This document shows positions 11,108 through 20,317 of a stretch of 64,000 bases of DNA, in pieces (the first letter of the stretch is position 1; the number at the start of each line of letters is the position of its first letter). The position numbers and the translations under genes were made by a program. Origin of the DNA: Brevibacillus formosus (lineage in GTDB: Bacteria > Bacillota > Bacilli > Brevibacillales > Brevibacillaceae); NCBI RefSeq assembly GCF_003013405.1, contig NZ_PXZL01000027.1:124001-188000 (forward strand). Direction: 5' to 3'. The notes beneath the pieces are model-generated. The model was given only the letters and a program-made list of their open reading frames with translations. It had not been told where the DNA came from and made no database searches.

Positions 11108-12272
11108 CGAAGTGCTGGTGCGAAGAGGACTGAAGGCAATGGTGCCGTGGAGTCGCTATGGGATGGAAGTCGTAGCGGATGCACCGAATGGTCGGAAAGG
11201 CTGGGAGGCTTTCCTGCAAATACAGCCCGAGCTGGTGATTACGGACATCGTTATGCCGGAAATGGATGGGTTGGAGCTGTGCAGGCGGGTGAAGGAGCAC
11301 GCACCACAAACAAAGGTGCTTCTGCTCAGTTGTCACCGCGATTTTTCTTTTGCCCAGCAGGGAATCTCTCTCGGAGTGTCAGGATATTTGTTGAAGACCG
11401 AGTTCCAGGATGAAGAATGGGGCAGGTTGTTGGAAAAGCTGCGGACTGAGCTGGCAGGCGAGAGTGCGCGACCCGAAAAAATTCGTGAACGCCCTGATGA
11501 ATGGAAGCGGGAGTTCGGTGCGTGGTTGACTGGCCTGAGCCGGGATTTCGAGCAAAGCTTGTCCTCCCTCCTGCAATCACACTGGTCGTGGATGAACGAT
11601 TCCATGCGTGTATGGCTTTTGGAAGGGATGGGCAGCGCGAACCGGGAGGAGCAGGAGCGCGCATGGGTAGCAAGCGAGCTGGAAGGCGAATGGGAATGGA
11701 TTGCATGTGGCGATATCCGTTTTTTGCTCACCCCCGCAAGTACTGGCAGGCAGGTAGAATCCTTGCTCGTGGAATGGAAGCTGGCTGGAAAGGTGACGAG
11801 CTGGGAGACAACAAGCCCGTTTGCTGGACTCGAACCTTGGATTCAGACGGTACGGATGCTCTACCAACGCACGGAGCGGGCGCGCAAGTACGGCGTCATT
11901 CAAGACCCTTGGCAGGAACCAATCAAGCAGGCTGTTCATTACGCGCTTGATCGCCTGGATACGCCATTGACCGTTAGCGAGGTAGCTTCACAGGTGGGAC
12001 TTAGCCGCAGTCATTTTAGCGTGATGTTTAAAAAGGGAGTCGGTGAGAGCTTTGGGGAGTTCCTTGACAAACGCCGGGTAAAAATGGCCCGAGCGATGCT
12101 GGATGAAACAGCTCTGTCCATTCAGGAGGTAGCTGAGCGAGTTGGTCTTCCTGACGCGAAATACTTCAGCAAATGGTTTAAAAAATATACAGGGATGACC
12201 CCGAGTCACTACCGTTTCAAACAAAAGGAGGAGTCCAGTCGAACAATCGTCCACTCCACCGCGCAAACCTGA
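11079..12272 (+). CDS. YesN-like response regulator, AraC family
   Basis: This 397-residue protein has a receiver domain (1-120, phospho-acceptor Asp in ITDIVMPEMDG, Lys in YLLKTEF), a variable middle region and a C-terminal AraC double helix-turn-helix (about 290-390: TPLTVSEVASQVGLSRSHFS, ALSIQEVAERVGLPDAKYFS). It is the cognate partner of the overlapping YesM-like kinase. The pair probably activates the ABC transporter promoter in 12273-12390. It ends with EESSRTIVHSTAQT, outside the conserved fold. Confidence 0.93.
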   Translation: MSIKVMIVDDEVLVRRGLKAMVPWSRYGMEVVADAPNGRKGWEAFLQIQPELVITDIVMPEMDGLELCRRVKEHAPQTKVLLLSCHRDFSFAQQGISLGVSGYLLKTEFQDEEWGRLLEKLRTELAGESARPEKIRERPDEWKREFGAWLTGLSRDFEQSLSSLLQSHWSWMNDSMRVWLLEGMGSANREEQERAWVASELEGEWEWIACGDIRFLLTPASTGRQVESLLVEWKLAGKVTSWETTSPFAGLEPWIQTVRMLYQRTERARKYGVIQDPWQEPIKQAVHYALDRLDTPLTVSEVASQVGLSRSHFSVMFKKGVGESFGEFLDKRRVKMARAMLDETALSIQEVAERVGLPDAKYFSKWFKKYTGMTPSHYRFKQKEESSRTIVHSTAQT

Positions 12273-12390
12273 TCAAAGCGAAAAAAAGGAAACAAATTCA
12301 CACACTATTGCGAACAGTTAGCGGTTTCACCGTTTTTTCCCCTTCATTAAAATAAAGAAAAATGATGGGCAAATCTAGGGGGGATCACAG

Positions 12391-13692
12391 ATGAAAAAGG
12401 TTGCGTCAAAATGGATGGCAGCTGGCATGGCACTTCTTTTGGCCGTCGTAGCTGGTTGTTCACAAGCCCAGCCATCAGGAACAGACGGCACGTCTAGTAA
12501 CACAGGTACGACAACGCCAGCGTCGTCTGATAAAAAGGAAACGGTTACATTGCGTTTCGCGACATGGGACACGGACCAAATGCTGAAGATCCAACAAGAT
12601 ATCGCGAAACAATTCGAACAGAAAAATCCGGGTGTGAAGGTACAAGTCGAGGCATATGCAGATGGTTTTGATCAGAAGCTGGTAGCGGCATTCGGAGCGA
12701 AAAACCCGCCGGATGTCATGTACATGTGGGATTTCCCAACGTACAACGCCTCGCTCGAGCCATTGGATGAGTACGTAAAGAAGGACCCATCAGTGGCAAT
12801 CGACGACTTTTACCAAGGCCTCTTAAACTATAATCGATTCGATGGAAAATTGTTCGGTCTCCCAGCAGGCTTCTCGACGCGGGTCGTCTTCTATAACAAA
12901 AAGCTGTTTAACGAAGCAAATGTACCACTTCCAACAGACGACTGGACGTGGGAGGATTTCAAATCGGCAGCTAAACAGCTGACCGTTCGCGATAAGAAGC
13001 AGTACGGCTTCGCTGTTCGTTCGGAGCCGGATACGTACGATTTGCAGCAGTTCGTGTGGAGCAACGGCAGCAGCTTCATCAGCCCAGACGGGAAAACCAT
13101 CGAAGGCTACATGAATAGCAAGGAAACAGCAGAAGCCCTGCAAATTTTCAGTGATTTGACGAAAGACAAGAGCGCTTTGCTCGTCGGTGGCAAAAACCAG
13201 CAGAGCGGGAACGACTTGTTCAAAGCGGGTAAGCTCGCGATGTATGACAACGGTGTATGGTCGCTCGAGTCGTATAAGAAGGCGAATGTCGATTTTGGTA
13301 CGGTCGTAATGCCGCAATTCCCTGGCAAGCCTGGTAAGGGTGTTATTGCAACCTCATCAGTATCGATCGCCAAGGATTCCAAAAACAAAGAGCTGGCTTG
13401 GGAGTTTTTGAAGTTCTTCGTTTCCAGTGATGCGATTAAGATGCGTACATCTGATTTGCCTGTTCGTATTAGTGTCGTTCAAGAGAAGAAGCTCGATCAG
13501 GACCCGCTCTACGCGCCGTTCTATAAGACGTTGGAGCAATCGACTGACACGCCAGCCTTCCTGTTGAATCCACACTGGAACGAAATCAACCGGAACCTTT
13601 CCGCAGCGGTCAATGCGATCATGATGGGACAAAATGCCGAGGAATTACTGAACAAGGCAGTCAAAGACTCCCAGAAGTTCCTCCAAAAATAA
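12391..13692 (+). CDS. ABC sugar transporter substrate-binding lipoprotein
   Basis: This 433-residue extracellular solute-binding protein of the MalE/family 1 type has a lipoprotein signal with lipobox VVAGC (Cys about residue 23) and a Ser/Thr/Gly-rich tether. The mature part shows the family pattern VTLRFATWD, VKVQVEAYADGF and PPDVMYMWDF. It is anchored outside the membrane and delivers a carbohydrate to the two permeases encoded next. A GGGGGGATC site precedes the ATG. The 118-bp gap before it holds a small CGGT/ACCG hairpin with a T-run at about 12320-12345, so this gene may start its own transcript. Confidence 0.94.
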   Translation: MKKVASKWMAAGMALLLAVVAGCSQAQPSGTDGTSSNTGTTTPASSDKKETVTLRFATWDTDQMLKIQQDIAKQFEQKNPGVKVQVEAYADGFDQKLVAAFGAKNPPDVMYMWDFPTYNASLEPLDEYVKKDPSVAIDDFYQGLLNYNRFDGKLFGLPAGFSTRVVFYNKKLFNEANVPLPTDDWTWEDFKSAAKQLTVRDKKQYGFAVRSEPDTYDLQQFVWSNGSSFISPDGKTIEGYMNSKETAEALQIFSDLTKDKSALLVGGKNQQSGNDLFKAGKLAMYDNGVWSLESYKKANVDFGTVVMPQFPGKPGKGVIATSSVSIAKDSKNKELAWEFLKFFVSSDAIKMRTSDLPVRISVVQEKKLDQDPLYAPFYKTLEQSTDTPAFLLNPHWNEINRNLSAAVNAIMMGQNAEELLNKAVKDSQKFLQK

Positions 13693-13710
13693 CGGGAAGG
13701 GGTCAGGGAA

Positions 13711-14670
13711 TTGAATACAGAGAGTGTTGTGACACATAAACAGCCTGCCATGACCGTTCAACCGAAAAAACTCAAGGGAAGGGCGTTTCTTACGCCCTAT
13801 CTTTTTATCTTGCCTTGGATTCTTGGCTTTCTCGCTTTTACGCTGGGACCGATGTTGTTTTCGCTCGTCATGAGCTTTTTTGATTGGCCTGTCGTTGGTG
13901 AGGTTACGTTCGTCGGCTTGGACAATTACATCAATATGTTTACGGATGATCCATTGTTTTGGCAATCGCTCTGGGTCACGATTAAATTCGCGCTGTTGTT
14001 TGTCCCGTTGAATTTGTTCATCGCGTTGTTTTTGGCCATGATGCTGAATCAGAAGGTAAAAGGCAGCGGCTTTTTCCGCACAGTGTTTTACTTGCCGAGC
14101 GTGATTTCCGGTGTGGCGCTGGCGATGATTTGGGCGTGGGTATATGACGGGGAATACGGCATTTTCAACTATTTGCTGAGTCTGGTTGGGATTACAGGTC
14201 CAGATTGGCTAAACGATACGTCGTGGGCACTCGTTGCCATGGTAATCGCCAGTTTGTGGGGGCAGGGCTCCATGGTACTGATTTTCCTGGCAGGGCTCAA
14301 AAGTATCCCGGAGAGCTTGTATGAAGCAGCTTCGATTGATGGGGCGGGGGCGGTGCAAAAGTTTTTCCGCATTACACTGCCGATGGTGAGCCCAACGATT
14401 TTGTTCAACCTGATTATGACGATCATTAGTGCGTTCCAGCAGCTGAGTCTGGCACTCTTGCTCACAGGAGGCGGACCGTTGCAGTCTACGTATTTCTATG
14501 CCATGTACGCGTATGACAACGCCTTCAAATACTTCAAGATGGGATATGCTTCGGCGAACTCCTGGTTTATGTTCGTGATCATTTTGGTATTGACCTTCCT
14601 CGTATTTAAAACGTCCGGCAAATGGGTGTACTACGAGGGCGACAACCGCAGGGGAGGGGAAGAAGCTTGA
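13711..14670 (+). CDS. ABC sugar transporter permease (MalF type)
   Basis: This 319-residue inner-membrane permease has six predicted transmembrane helices and the EAA loop EAASIDGAGAVQKFFRITLP, which docks the ATPase. The start is TTG 13711 behind GGAAGGGGTCAGGG; an ATG at 13750 has no clear ribosome site. It overlaps the next permease by four bases. No ATPase gene is present in the cluster; such carbohydrate importers often use a shared MsmX-type ATPase encoded elsewhere (known for Bacilli, inferred here). Confidence 0.93.
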   Translation: MNTESVVTHKQPAMTVQPKKLKGRAFLTPYLFILPWILGFLAFTLGPMLFSLVMSFFDWPVVGEVTFVGLDNYINMFTDDPLFWQSLWVTIKFALLFVPLNLFIALFLAMMLNQKVKGSGFFRTVFYLPSVISGVALAMIWAWVYDGEYGIFNYLLSLVGITGPDWLNDTSWALVAMVIASLWGQGSMVLIFLAGLKSIPESLYEAASIDGAGAVQKFFRITLPMVSPTILFNLIMTIISAFQQLSLALLLTGGGPLQSTYFYAMYAYDNAFKYFKMGYASANSWFMFVIILVLTFLVFKTSGKWVYYEGDNRRGGEEA

Positions 14671-15479
14671 TACGCAAGACGATCGCTTATGCGAGCCTGA
14701 TCTTTTTCTCTTTCCTGTTTCTCGCACCGTTTTACTGGATGATCTCTACTGCGCTCAAGTCGGACGATGAGATTTTGCAATATCCACCCAAATGGATTCC
14801 GGATGTGCTGCATTGGGAGAACTTCGGGAATGCGTGGATGTCGCAGCCGTTTCATCTGTATTTGGAAAACTCGTTGACGGTGACGATCCTGACCACGATT
14901 GGCCAGTTGATATCGTCTTCGCTGGTCGCGTACGGCTTTGCCCGGTTTACGTTTAAAGGGAGAGATTTTCTGTTCATGGTCGTTCTGGCGACGATGATGA
15001 TTCCGTGGGAAGTGACGATGATTCCGCTGTACATGGAGTTCAATTATCTGGGCTGGATCAACACGCTCAAGCCGTTGATTGTGCCTTCGTTCTTTGGATC
15101 AGCGTTTTATATTTTCCTCATGCGACAGTTTATTTTGACCATTCCTCGTGAGCTGGATGAAGCGGCGCGTATTGATGGTGCGGGTTCGTTTCAGATTTAC
15201 GCACGGATTATTATGCCGTTGATGATGCCTGCTCTGATTTTGGTGAGTGTATTCAACATCTTGGGTACATGGAACGATTATTTGGGTCCACTCATTTTCT
15301 TGAATGACCAAAGTCAGTACACGCTGACGCTGGGACTGGCGCAATTTAAAGGGATGTATGAAGTAGAGGCTACCGGACTGATGGCGGTAACGTTCCTGAT
15401 CTCGCTTCCGCCGTTACTCCTCTTTTTCCTCGCACAACGATATATCGTAGACAATTCAGCCGGCGTTGCTATTAAGTAG
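14667..15479 (+). CDS. ABC sugar transporter permease (MalG type)
   Basis: This 270-residue permease has six membrane helices and the EAA motif EAARIDGAGSFQIYARIIMP. The start is TTG 14667, overlapping the TGA of the preceding permease (TTGA) and following AGGGGAGGGGAAG. An upstream in-frame start at 14622 would overlap much more. It forms the translocation pore with the first permease. The GTG-started YesL-like gene follows 28 bp later. Confidence 0.93.
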   Translation: MIRKTIAYASLIFFSFLFLAPFYWMISTALKSDDEILQYPPKWIPDVLHWENFGNAWMSQPFHLYLENSLTVTILTTIGQLISSSLVAYGFARFTFKGRDFLFMVVLATMMIPWEVTMIPLYMEFNYLGWINTLKPLIVPSFFGSAFYIFLMRQFILTIPRELDEAARIDGAGSFQIYARIIMPLMMPALILVSVFNILGTWNDYLGPLIFLNDQSQYTLTLGLAQFKGMYEVEATGLMAVTFLISLPPLLLFFLAQRYIVDNSAGVAIK

Positions 15480-15507
15480 GAGTCTATCAAGTAAGGAGGG
15501 AGCCACA

Positions 15508-16164
15508 GTGGGGAATCGGGCGAAGTGGGAAGGCTGGGCATGGTCATTTCATCAATTTGGTGAGCGATTGCTGCGGATGGCGGCGGCACATCTTATGTGG
15601 GTGGTGTGCACGCTCTTGGGAGGCATCGTCTTTGGAGTTTTCCCAGCGACAGCTGCTCTGTGCGACGTACTTAGCGGCAAATGGAATGACCGTGGGCTTT
15701 TGTCCGCCTTCTGGCATGCTTTTCTTCACTACTTCTGGAGGAGCCAATGGCTTGGGGCAGGGACGGTGCTAACGGGGTCAATCCTGTGGGGCGATGTGGT
15801 GTTTTTCCTTCGCATGGGTACCCTGTGGGGGCTCTCGATCGCAGCCGTTTTTGCGGGGATCGGATTCTTGCATGCGGCCACCTCTTGCCACGCTTTTTCC
15901 CTTCTCGTTCGGGAGGATGCAGATGTGAAGCGGACGCTCAAGCAGTCGTTTTGGCTAGTCGCGGCCTTTCCGTTGCATTCGCTCGTTACGATGGGAGGCT
16001 TGCTCCTTCTCTTGATTCTCTTGCTGGCGATTCCCGTTTTGCCGATCTTGTTGGGAGCGAGCCTGCCTGTCTGGTGGATGAATGCCAGAATGAGCCGTCT
16101 GTTGGAAAAGCGCGATCGTAAACGATCAACCAAGCAACCTCGAGGTGAGACGTATGCAGTTTGA
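15508..16164 (+). CDS. YesL-like DUF624 membrane protein
   Basis: This 218-residue protein has four to five hydrophobic helices and resembles YesL (DUF624), a membrane protein commonly found beside YesM/YesN and sugar ABC importers. Its role is not established; assistance to the transporter or sensor is the usual guess. The GTG at 15508 has an ideal AAGGAGGGA site; the in-frame ATG at 15466 lies inside the permease gene. The C-terminus is short and basic (KRDRKRSTKQPRGE). It overlaps the following hydrolase by 11 bp, so the two are translationally coupled. Confidence 0.82.
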   Translation: MGNRAKWEGWAWSFHQFGERLLRMAAAHLMWVVCTLLGGIVFGVFPATAALCDVLSGKWNDRGLLSAFWHAFLHYFWRSQWLGAGTVLTGSILWGDVVFFLRMGTLWGLSIAAVFAGIGFLHAATSCHAFSLLVREDADVKRTLKQSFWLVAAFPLHSLVTMGGLLLLLILLLAIPVLPILLGASLPVWWMNARMSRLLEKRDRKRSTKQPRGETYAV

Positions 16165-17845
16165 ATTAGGAATGGTTCCTTTTAGCCGATACGGGTCGTA
16201 TCTCGTACTCTCGCGTTTGGGTAACGCCAAGCGAAAAGAAGGACTTTATTTGCGCAATATTCGTGGAGGAGACAACCACGATGGCGCGATTTTTCGAATA
16301 GAAATGGTAGCCGATGGTGTGGCGGTTCCATTTGAGACGGAGGCGACGCCAACCTTGCTGCGTCTTTACGGGGATAAAGGCGAAGTGAAGCTGTGCATGA
16401 GCGAGCCGCAGCTGGTGCAGGTACGTGGTCAAGGCGTTGGTTTGCGTCTGGTGCTCGAATCGACGGCAGCAGATTATGCGATTCAAGCAGGAGCCGGATG
16501 CTGGGAAATCAATCACTTTTCTACAGAAATTCGCTTGCGAGTGACTCCGCTTGCTGGAGCGCTGGTGGTCAACCCTACGAAGGCATCGCGGGAACAGCAA
16601 GTGAGTGCAACCTTTCTTCCCGACGAAGAAACTGGTGTACTGGAAGGCGTATTAGAGGAGTTTCACACGGTATGGAAGGAACGCAGCTACCCTGCCTTTG
16701 CAGATGGATGGGCACAGGTAAAAAACGAGTACGACGAGTGGCTGGAACGGACACTCTCTGTATCTGAGGAGCATCGCGAAGGCTTGAATGAGGCACGAGA
16801 ACTCGCGGCGTACATCACCTGGTCTTGTGTGGTGAGACCTGAAGGCTATCTGCCACGGTCCGCCATGTACATGTCCAAAAACTGGATGACAAATATCTGG
16901 AGCTGGGATCATTGCTTCAATGCGATGGCACTGACACGAGCAAACTTGCCGCTGGCGTGGGATCAGCTCATGATTTTTATCGACAGGCAGGATGAGAGTG
17001 GCGTTTTCCCTGATTTTATCAATGATCGGTATGCGCTGTGGAATTGCTGCAAGCCTCCGATTCACGGCTGGACGCTGCGCTGGATGCTGGATCGGAACGA
17101 CGCGATTACAAACGAGATGCTGGAAGAGGTGTACGAGCCGCTTTGTCGCTGGACCGAATGGTGGTTCCGTTACCGCGATGATGATCAGGACGGGATTCCG
17201 CAGTACAATCACGGCTATGACTGCGGTTGGGACAACAGCACGATTTTCTTCGATGGGGCGCCGATTGAAAGCCCGGATTTGCCTGCTTACTTGATTCTGC
17301 AAATGGATGTGCTGGCGGATTTGGACAAGAGGCTGGGCCGTCCCGAAGAGGCAGCGAGGTGGCAGGAAAAGGCCGAAATGACACTGCAACGACTGCTGGA
17401 GAAGCATTGGAATGGCGAAAACTTCTTCGCGACCCACTCCGGCAGCGACCAGCCTACCCGAGGGGACAGCTTGATTCGTTATATGCCTCTCGTGCTTGGC
17501 GAAAAGCTGCCGCAGGACATCCGGGCCAAGCTGATTGCGGACTTGCAGGAGCGATTTTTGACCGAGAATGGACTGGCTACGGAGAGTCCAACCAGCTCCT
17601 TCTACCGTGCTGATGGCTACTGGCTAGGCCCGATCTGGGCGCCGGTGACGATGCTCTTGGTCGACGGATTGCGGCGAGCAGGTGAAGTCGAGTTCTCACG
17701 GGAGATTGCCAGGCGTTTTTGCCGAATGGCAGCACGCAGTGGCATGGCGGAAAACTTCGATGCGCTGACAGGTGATGGACTGAGGGACCGAGCCTTTACG
17801 TGGACGTCCAGCGTGTTTTTGATGCTAGCGCATGAGTATGTGTAG
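16154..17845 (+). CDS. GH63-like (alpha/alpha)6-barrel glycosidase
   Basis: This 563-residue protein has an N-terminal beta-rich domain and a C-terminal (alpha/alpha)6 barrel of the MGH1/GH63/trehalase-like superfamily. Motifs are NIWSWDHCFNAMAL (about 255), DESGVFPDFIND (about 278), GYDCGWDNSTIF (about 355) and SPTSSFYRADGYWLGPIWAP (about 480). Acid residues in the SWDHCFNA and GWDNS motifs are candidate catalytic or binding groups. No signal peptide is seen, so it is intracellular. It probably trims the imported oligosaccharide or glycoside. Substrate is unknown; YgjK- or mannosylglycerate hydrolase-like activity are options. It overlaps the YesL-like gene. Confidence 0.75.
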   Translation: MQFELGMVPFSRYGSYLVLSRLGNAKRKEGLYLRNIRGGDNHDGAIFRIEMVADGVAVPFETEATPTLLRLYGDKGEVKLCMSEPQLVQVRGQGVGLRLVLESTAADYAIQAGAGCWEINHFSTEIRLRVTPLAGALVVNPTKASREQQVSATFLPDEETGVLEGVLEEFHTVWKERSYPAFADGWAQVKNEYDEWLERTLSVSEEHREGLNEARELAAYITWSCVVRPEGYLPRSAMYMSKNWMTNIWSWDHCFNAMALTRANLPLAWDQLMIFIDRQDESGVFPDFINDRYALWNCCKPPIHGWTLRWMLDRNDAITNEMLEEVYEPLCRWTEWWFRYRDDDQDGIPQYNHGYDCGWDNSTIFFDGAPIESPDLPAYLILQMDVLADLDKRLGRPEEAARWQEKAEMTLQRLLEKHWNGENFFATHSGSDQPTRGDSLIRYMPLVLGEKLPQDIRAKLIADLQERFLTENGLATESPTSSFYRADGYWLGPIWAPVTMLLVDGLRRAGEVEFSREIARRFCRMAARSGMAENFDALTGDGLRDRAFTWTSSVFLMLAHEYV

Positions 17846-17870
17846 AGGAGTTTTATAGGAAAAAACAAGT

Positions 17871-17902
17871 GGGCATGATGGATGAAAAATCGCATCATGC
17901 CC
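17871..17902 (-). terminator. Terminator after amino-acid ABC operon
   Basis: GGGCATGATG and CATCATGCCC form a perfect 10-bp stem. On the minus strand it is followed by a TTGTTTTTTCC run, fitting the end of the ATPase gene at 17912. On the plus strand the T-run is poor, but the stem may also slow transcription from the glycosidase gene. Confidence 0.8.
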
Positions 17903-17911
17903 GTTGCTTGT

Positions 17912-18634
17912 CTACAGCACTTTACTGAGAAATGCCTTGGTTCTCTCATGCTGGGGATTGTCAAAAATCTCGGCAGGTGTGCCTTCTTCGACGATGTAAC
18001 CGCCATCCATGAAAATCACGCGATCAGCTACTTCACGGGCAAAGCCCATCTCATGTGTAACCACGACCATCGTCATTCCTTCTTTGGCCAAATCCTTCAT
18101 CACCTGAAGAACCTCTCCGACCATTTCCGGGTCGAGTGCAGAGGTAGGTTCATCGAACAACATAATATGAGGGTCCATCGCGAGCGCACGGGTAATGGCA
18201 ACGCGCTGCTGTTGACCGCCTGACAGCCGATCTGGATACACGTCTCGCTTGTCCGCCAAATCTACTTTTTTGAGGAGTTGCAGCGCCTTTTGTTCATTTT
18301 GCTGGCGCTCTGAATGTTTGACGTGCTTGGGCGCGAGCATGATGTTTTCCAAAACAGTGAGATGCGGGAAGAGATTGAACCGCTGAAACACCATCCCGAC
18401 ACGCTCCCGCAGCTTGTTAATGTCCACTTTGGGGGAGGTAACCTCCATGCCCTCAATGGTGATTTTGCCAGATGTCACCTCTTCCAACTGGTTCAAACAG
18501 CGCAGAAACGTACTTTTTCCCGAGCCGGAGGGACCAATGACACAGACAACTTCGCGCTCTTCAATGGTAGTCGAGATGTCTTTTAAAACTTCCAACGAGC
18601 CAAAGCTCTTTTTCAAATTCTCTACATGAATCAT
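17912..18634 (-). CDS. glnQ: Polar amino-acid ABC transporter ATPase (GlnQ type)
   Basis: This 240-residue ATPase has all family motifs: Walker [10 protein letters not shown] (about 33), Q-loop, signature [11 protein letters not shown] (about 136), Walker [12 protein letters not shown] and the H-loop [10 protein letters not shown]. It is the usual length for GlnQ/ArtM. The start codon overlaps the permease stop (ATGA). The operon order binding protein, permease, ATPase runs leftward. The substrate is a polar amino acid such as glutamine, cystine or arginine; which one cannot be told from sequence inspection. Confidence 0.95.
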   Translation of the reverse strand: MIHVENLKKSFGSLEVLKDISTTIEEREVVCVIGPSGSGKSTFLRCLNQLEEVTSGKITIEGMEVTSPKVDINKLRERVGMVFQRFNLFPHLTVLENIMLAPKHVKHSERQQNEQKALQLLKKVDLADKRDVYPDRLSGGQQQRVAITRALAMDPHIMLFDEPTSALDPEMVGEVLQVMKDLAKEGMTMVVVTHEMGFAREVADRVIFMDGGYIVEEGTPAEIFDNPQHERTKAFLSKVL

Positions 18635-19284
18635 TTCGCGAACCTCCTCTCAAGGGAACGGGATAGCAGACTGAGGATGTAAATCATCAGGAAGTAGAAG
18701 ACCGCTACTACAGCCCAGATTTCGAATGAGCGAAAGTTGCTAGAAATGATAATCTCACCACTGTTCATCAGTTCACGGATACCAATGACCGTTAAGAGTG
18801 AGGTGTCTTTTAGCGTCACGATGAATTGGTTGACAAATGCCGGGATCATGCGGCGAACAGCCTGTGGCAAGATAACCAGGCGCATGGCTTTTCCGTGCGT
18901 GAGCCCCAGGGAACGAGCAGCTTCCATCTGTCCTTTATCGATGGAGAGAATCCCTCCGCGGAAAATTTCAGCCAGGTACGCTCCGGCATTGAGGCTGAGC
19001 GCAAGAATACCTGCGGTTGTCTCCGGAATTTTGATATCAAGGACAGGAGGCAATCCAAAATAAATAAAGAAGATTTGAACCAACAGCGGTGTGCCGCGGA
19101 GAAAGTCAACGTAAGCGGTTGCAATGCCGCGGAGTATTTTGGAGCGGCTGGTGCTCATTAAGCCAAAAAGCAATCCGATTAAGAGAGCGAAAAACAGGGA
19201 AATGACCGTTATTTTTAACGTGACCACAGAGCCTTGGGCCAAGACAGGAAGTGCGTCGACAATGACATCCCAACTACTGCTCAT
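18631..19284 (-). CDS. glnP: Polar amino-acid ABC transporter permease (GlnP/HisMQ type)
   Basis: This 217-residue HEQRo-type permease has about five membrane helices. It has the conserved [15 protein letters not shown] segment (about 68) and the ATPase-docking loop [20 protein letters not shown] (about 133). It overlaps glnQ by four bases. An intrinsic terminator lies between it and the upstream binding-protein gene, so it should be made in smaller amounts than the binding protein. Confidence 0.95.
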   Translation of the reverse strand: MSSSWDVIVDALPVLAQGSVVTLKITVISLFFALLIGLLFGLMSTSRSKILRGIATAYVDFLRGTPLLVQIFFIYFGLPPVLDIKIPETTAGILALSLNAGAYLAEIFRGGILSIDKGQMEAARSLGLTHGKAMRLVILPQAVRRMIPAFVNQFIVTLKDTSLLTVIGIRELMNSGEIIISSNFRSFEIWAVVAVFYFLMIYILSLLSRSLERRFAK

Positions 19285-19311
19285 TTGGACAACTCCATTC
19301 TTTCTAAGGTG

Positions 19312-19333
19312 AAAAAAAGGCGCGTCTTGCGCC
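19312..19333 (-). terminator. Intra-operon terminator between binding protein and permease genes
   Basis: On the minus strand, directly after the binding-protein stop, GGCGC-AAGAC-GCGCC is followed by seven T. This canonical intrinsic terminator, placed before the permease and ATPase genes, would leave most transcripts carrying only the binding protein. Confidence 0.85.
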
Positions 19334-19335
19334 TT

Positions 19336-20121
19336 TTACTTTTTCGTGCTCAAGTATGTGTTGATAATTTCGTCGTATTTCCCGTTCTCTTTCAGCTTTT
19401 TCAGACCGGAGTTGAGTTTGTCCTGAAGCTCTTTGTTCCCTTTTAAAACCGCGATGCCGTAGTGGTCACCATTGAGACGATCGCCTACAATTTTTAGCTT
19501 GGAAGCAGGGTCTACCGCAATTTTATAAGAGATAACCGGATAGTCCTCGATAGTCACATCAGCGTTGCCGTTTTGAACCTCTTGGAACATGGAAGGGCTA
19601 TCATCGAAGTATTTGACAGTAGCTCCGTACTTTTTCCCGAGCTCATCAGCAAAGGTCGCGCCAGTCGTGCCTTTTTTGATAGCAATTGTTTTGCCAGCCA
19701 AATCTGCCTCTCCATTGATCGTTGTGTTGTCCTCACGTACGACCAGGGAAAGACCCGCTTGATAGTATGGTTCAGAGAAATCTAAAATTTCTTTGCGCTT
19801 ATCCGTGATGCTGATCCCTGCAATAGCACCGTCTAATTGCTTCGCTTGAACGGCAGGAATGATTCCTTTGAAGTCCATCGGCTTAATTTCTACCTCAAAG
19901 CCTTCTTCTTTGGCGATCGCATTGATCAGGTCGATGTCAATTCCCACGTATTTTCCGTCTTTTTCAAATTCAAAGGGCGGGTATGTTGCATCTGTACCAA
20001 AAACGTACTTTTTTGCACCGGATTGACCAGAAGTCGAGGCAGCCTGATCTGTGCCAGTGCCACATGCACTTACTGTGAGTGCCAACAAACTAGAAACAAC
20101 AGCAAACATTAGTTTTTTCAT
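19336..20121 (-). CDS. glnH: Polar amino-acid ABC transporter binding lipoprotein
   Basis: This 261-residue binding protein has signal peptide MKKLMFAVVSSLLALTVSAC with the lipobox Cys at about residue 20. The fold is family 3 (GlnH/FliY): FGTDATYPPFEFEKDGKYVGI, DGAIAGISITDKRKE, and AIKKGTTGATFADEL. It starts at ATG 20121 after a GGGGGTAA stretch. It captures a polar amino acid outside the membrane for the permease-ATPase encoded downstream. It is divergent from the VanR-like regulator at 20318. Confidence 0.94.
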   Translation of the reverse strand: MKKLMFAVVSSLLALTVSACGTGTDQAASTSGQSGAKKYVFGTDATYPPFEFEKDGKYVGIDIDLINAIAKEEGFEVEIKPMDFKGIIPAVQAKQLDGAIAGISITDKRKEILDFSEPYYQAGLSLVVREDNTTINGEADLAGKTIAIKKGTTGATFADELGKKYGATVKYFDDSPSMFQEVQNGNADVTIEDYPVISYKIAVDPASKLKIVGDRLNGDHYGIAVLKGNKELQDKLNSGLKKLKENGKYDEIINTYLSTKK

Positions 20122-20278
20122 AAATTACCCCCAAGTATATTTATGATAGATATGATATGGACATGAATATAGTAATATAGAAAAGTCTGCAAAGTCAAAA
20201 CAAACTGAAAGTAATTATTATCCATAATTGTATGATCAAGCTCTAGGTGCGATAACAGAAAAGTGATTTCATACCTGC

Positions 20279-20284
20279 TATAAT
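20279..20284 (+). promoter_or_regulatory. -10 box of the vanR-like gene
   Basis: A consensus TATAAT lies 34 bp upstream of the start codon. No good -35 is present at 16-18 bp (sequence around 20256-20262 is A-rich), so the promoter may need an activator, possibly the regulator itself. Confidence 0.5.
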
Positions 20285-20317
20285 GGTAGGAAATGTATAT
20301 AAGGGATGGGGAAAACG

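Noticed and set aside
16652..17437. Minus-strand open frame of 261 residues
   Set aside because: Shadow of the GH63-like gene; composition is that of antisense code.
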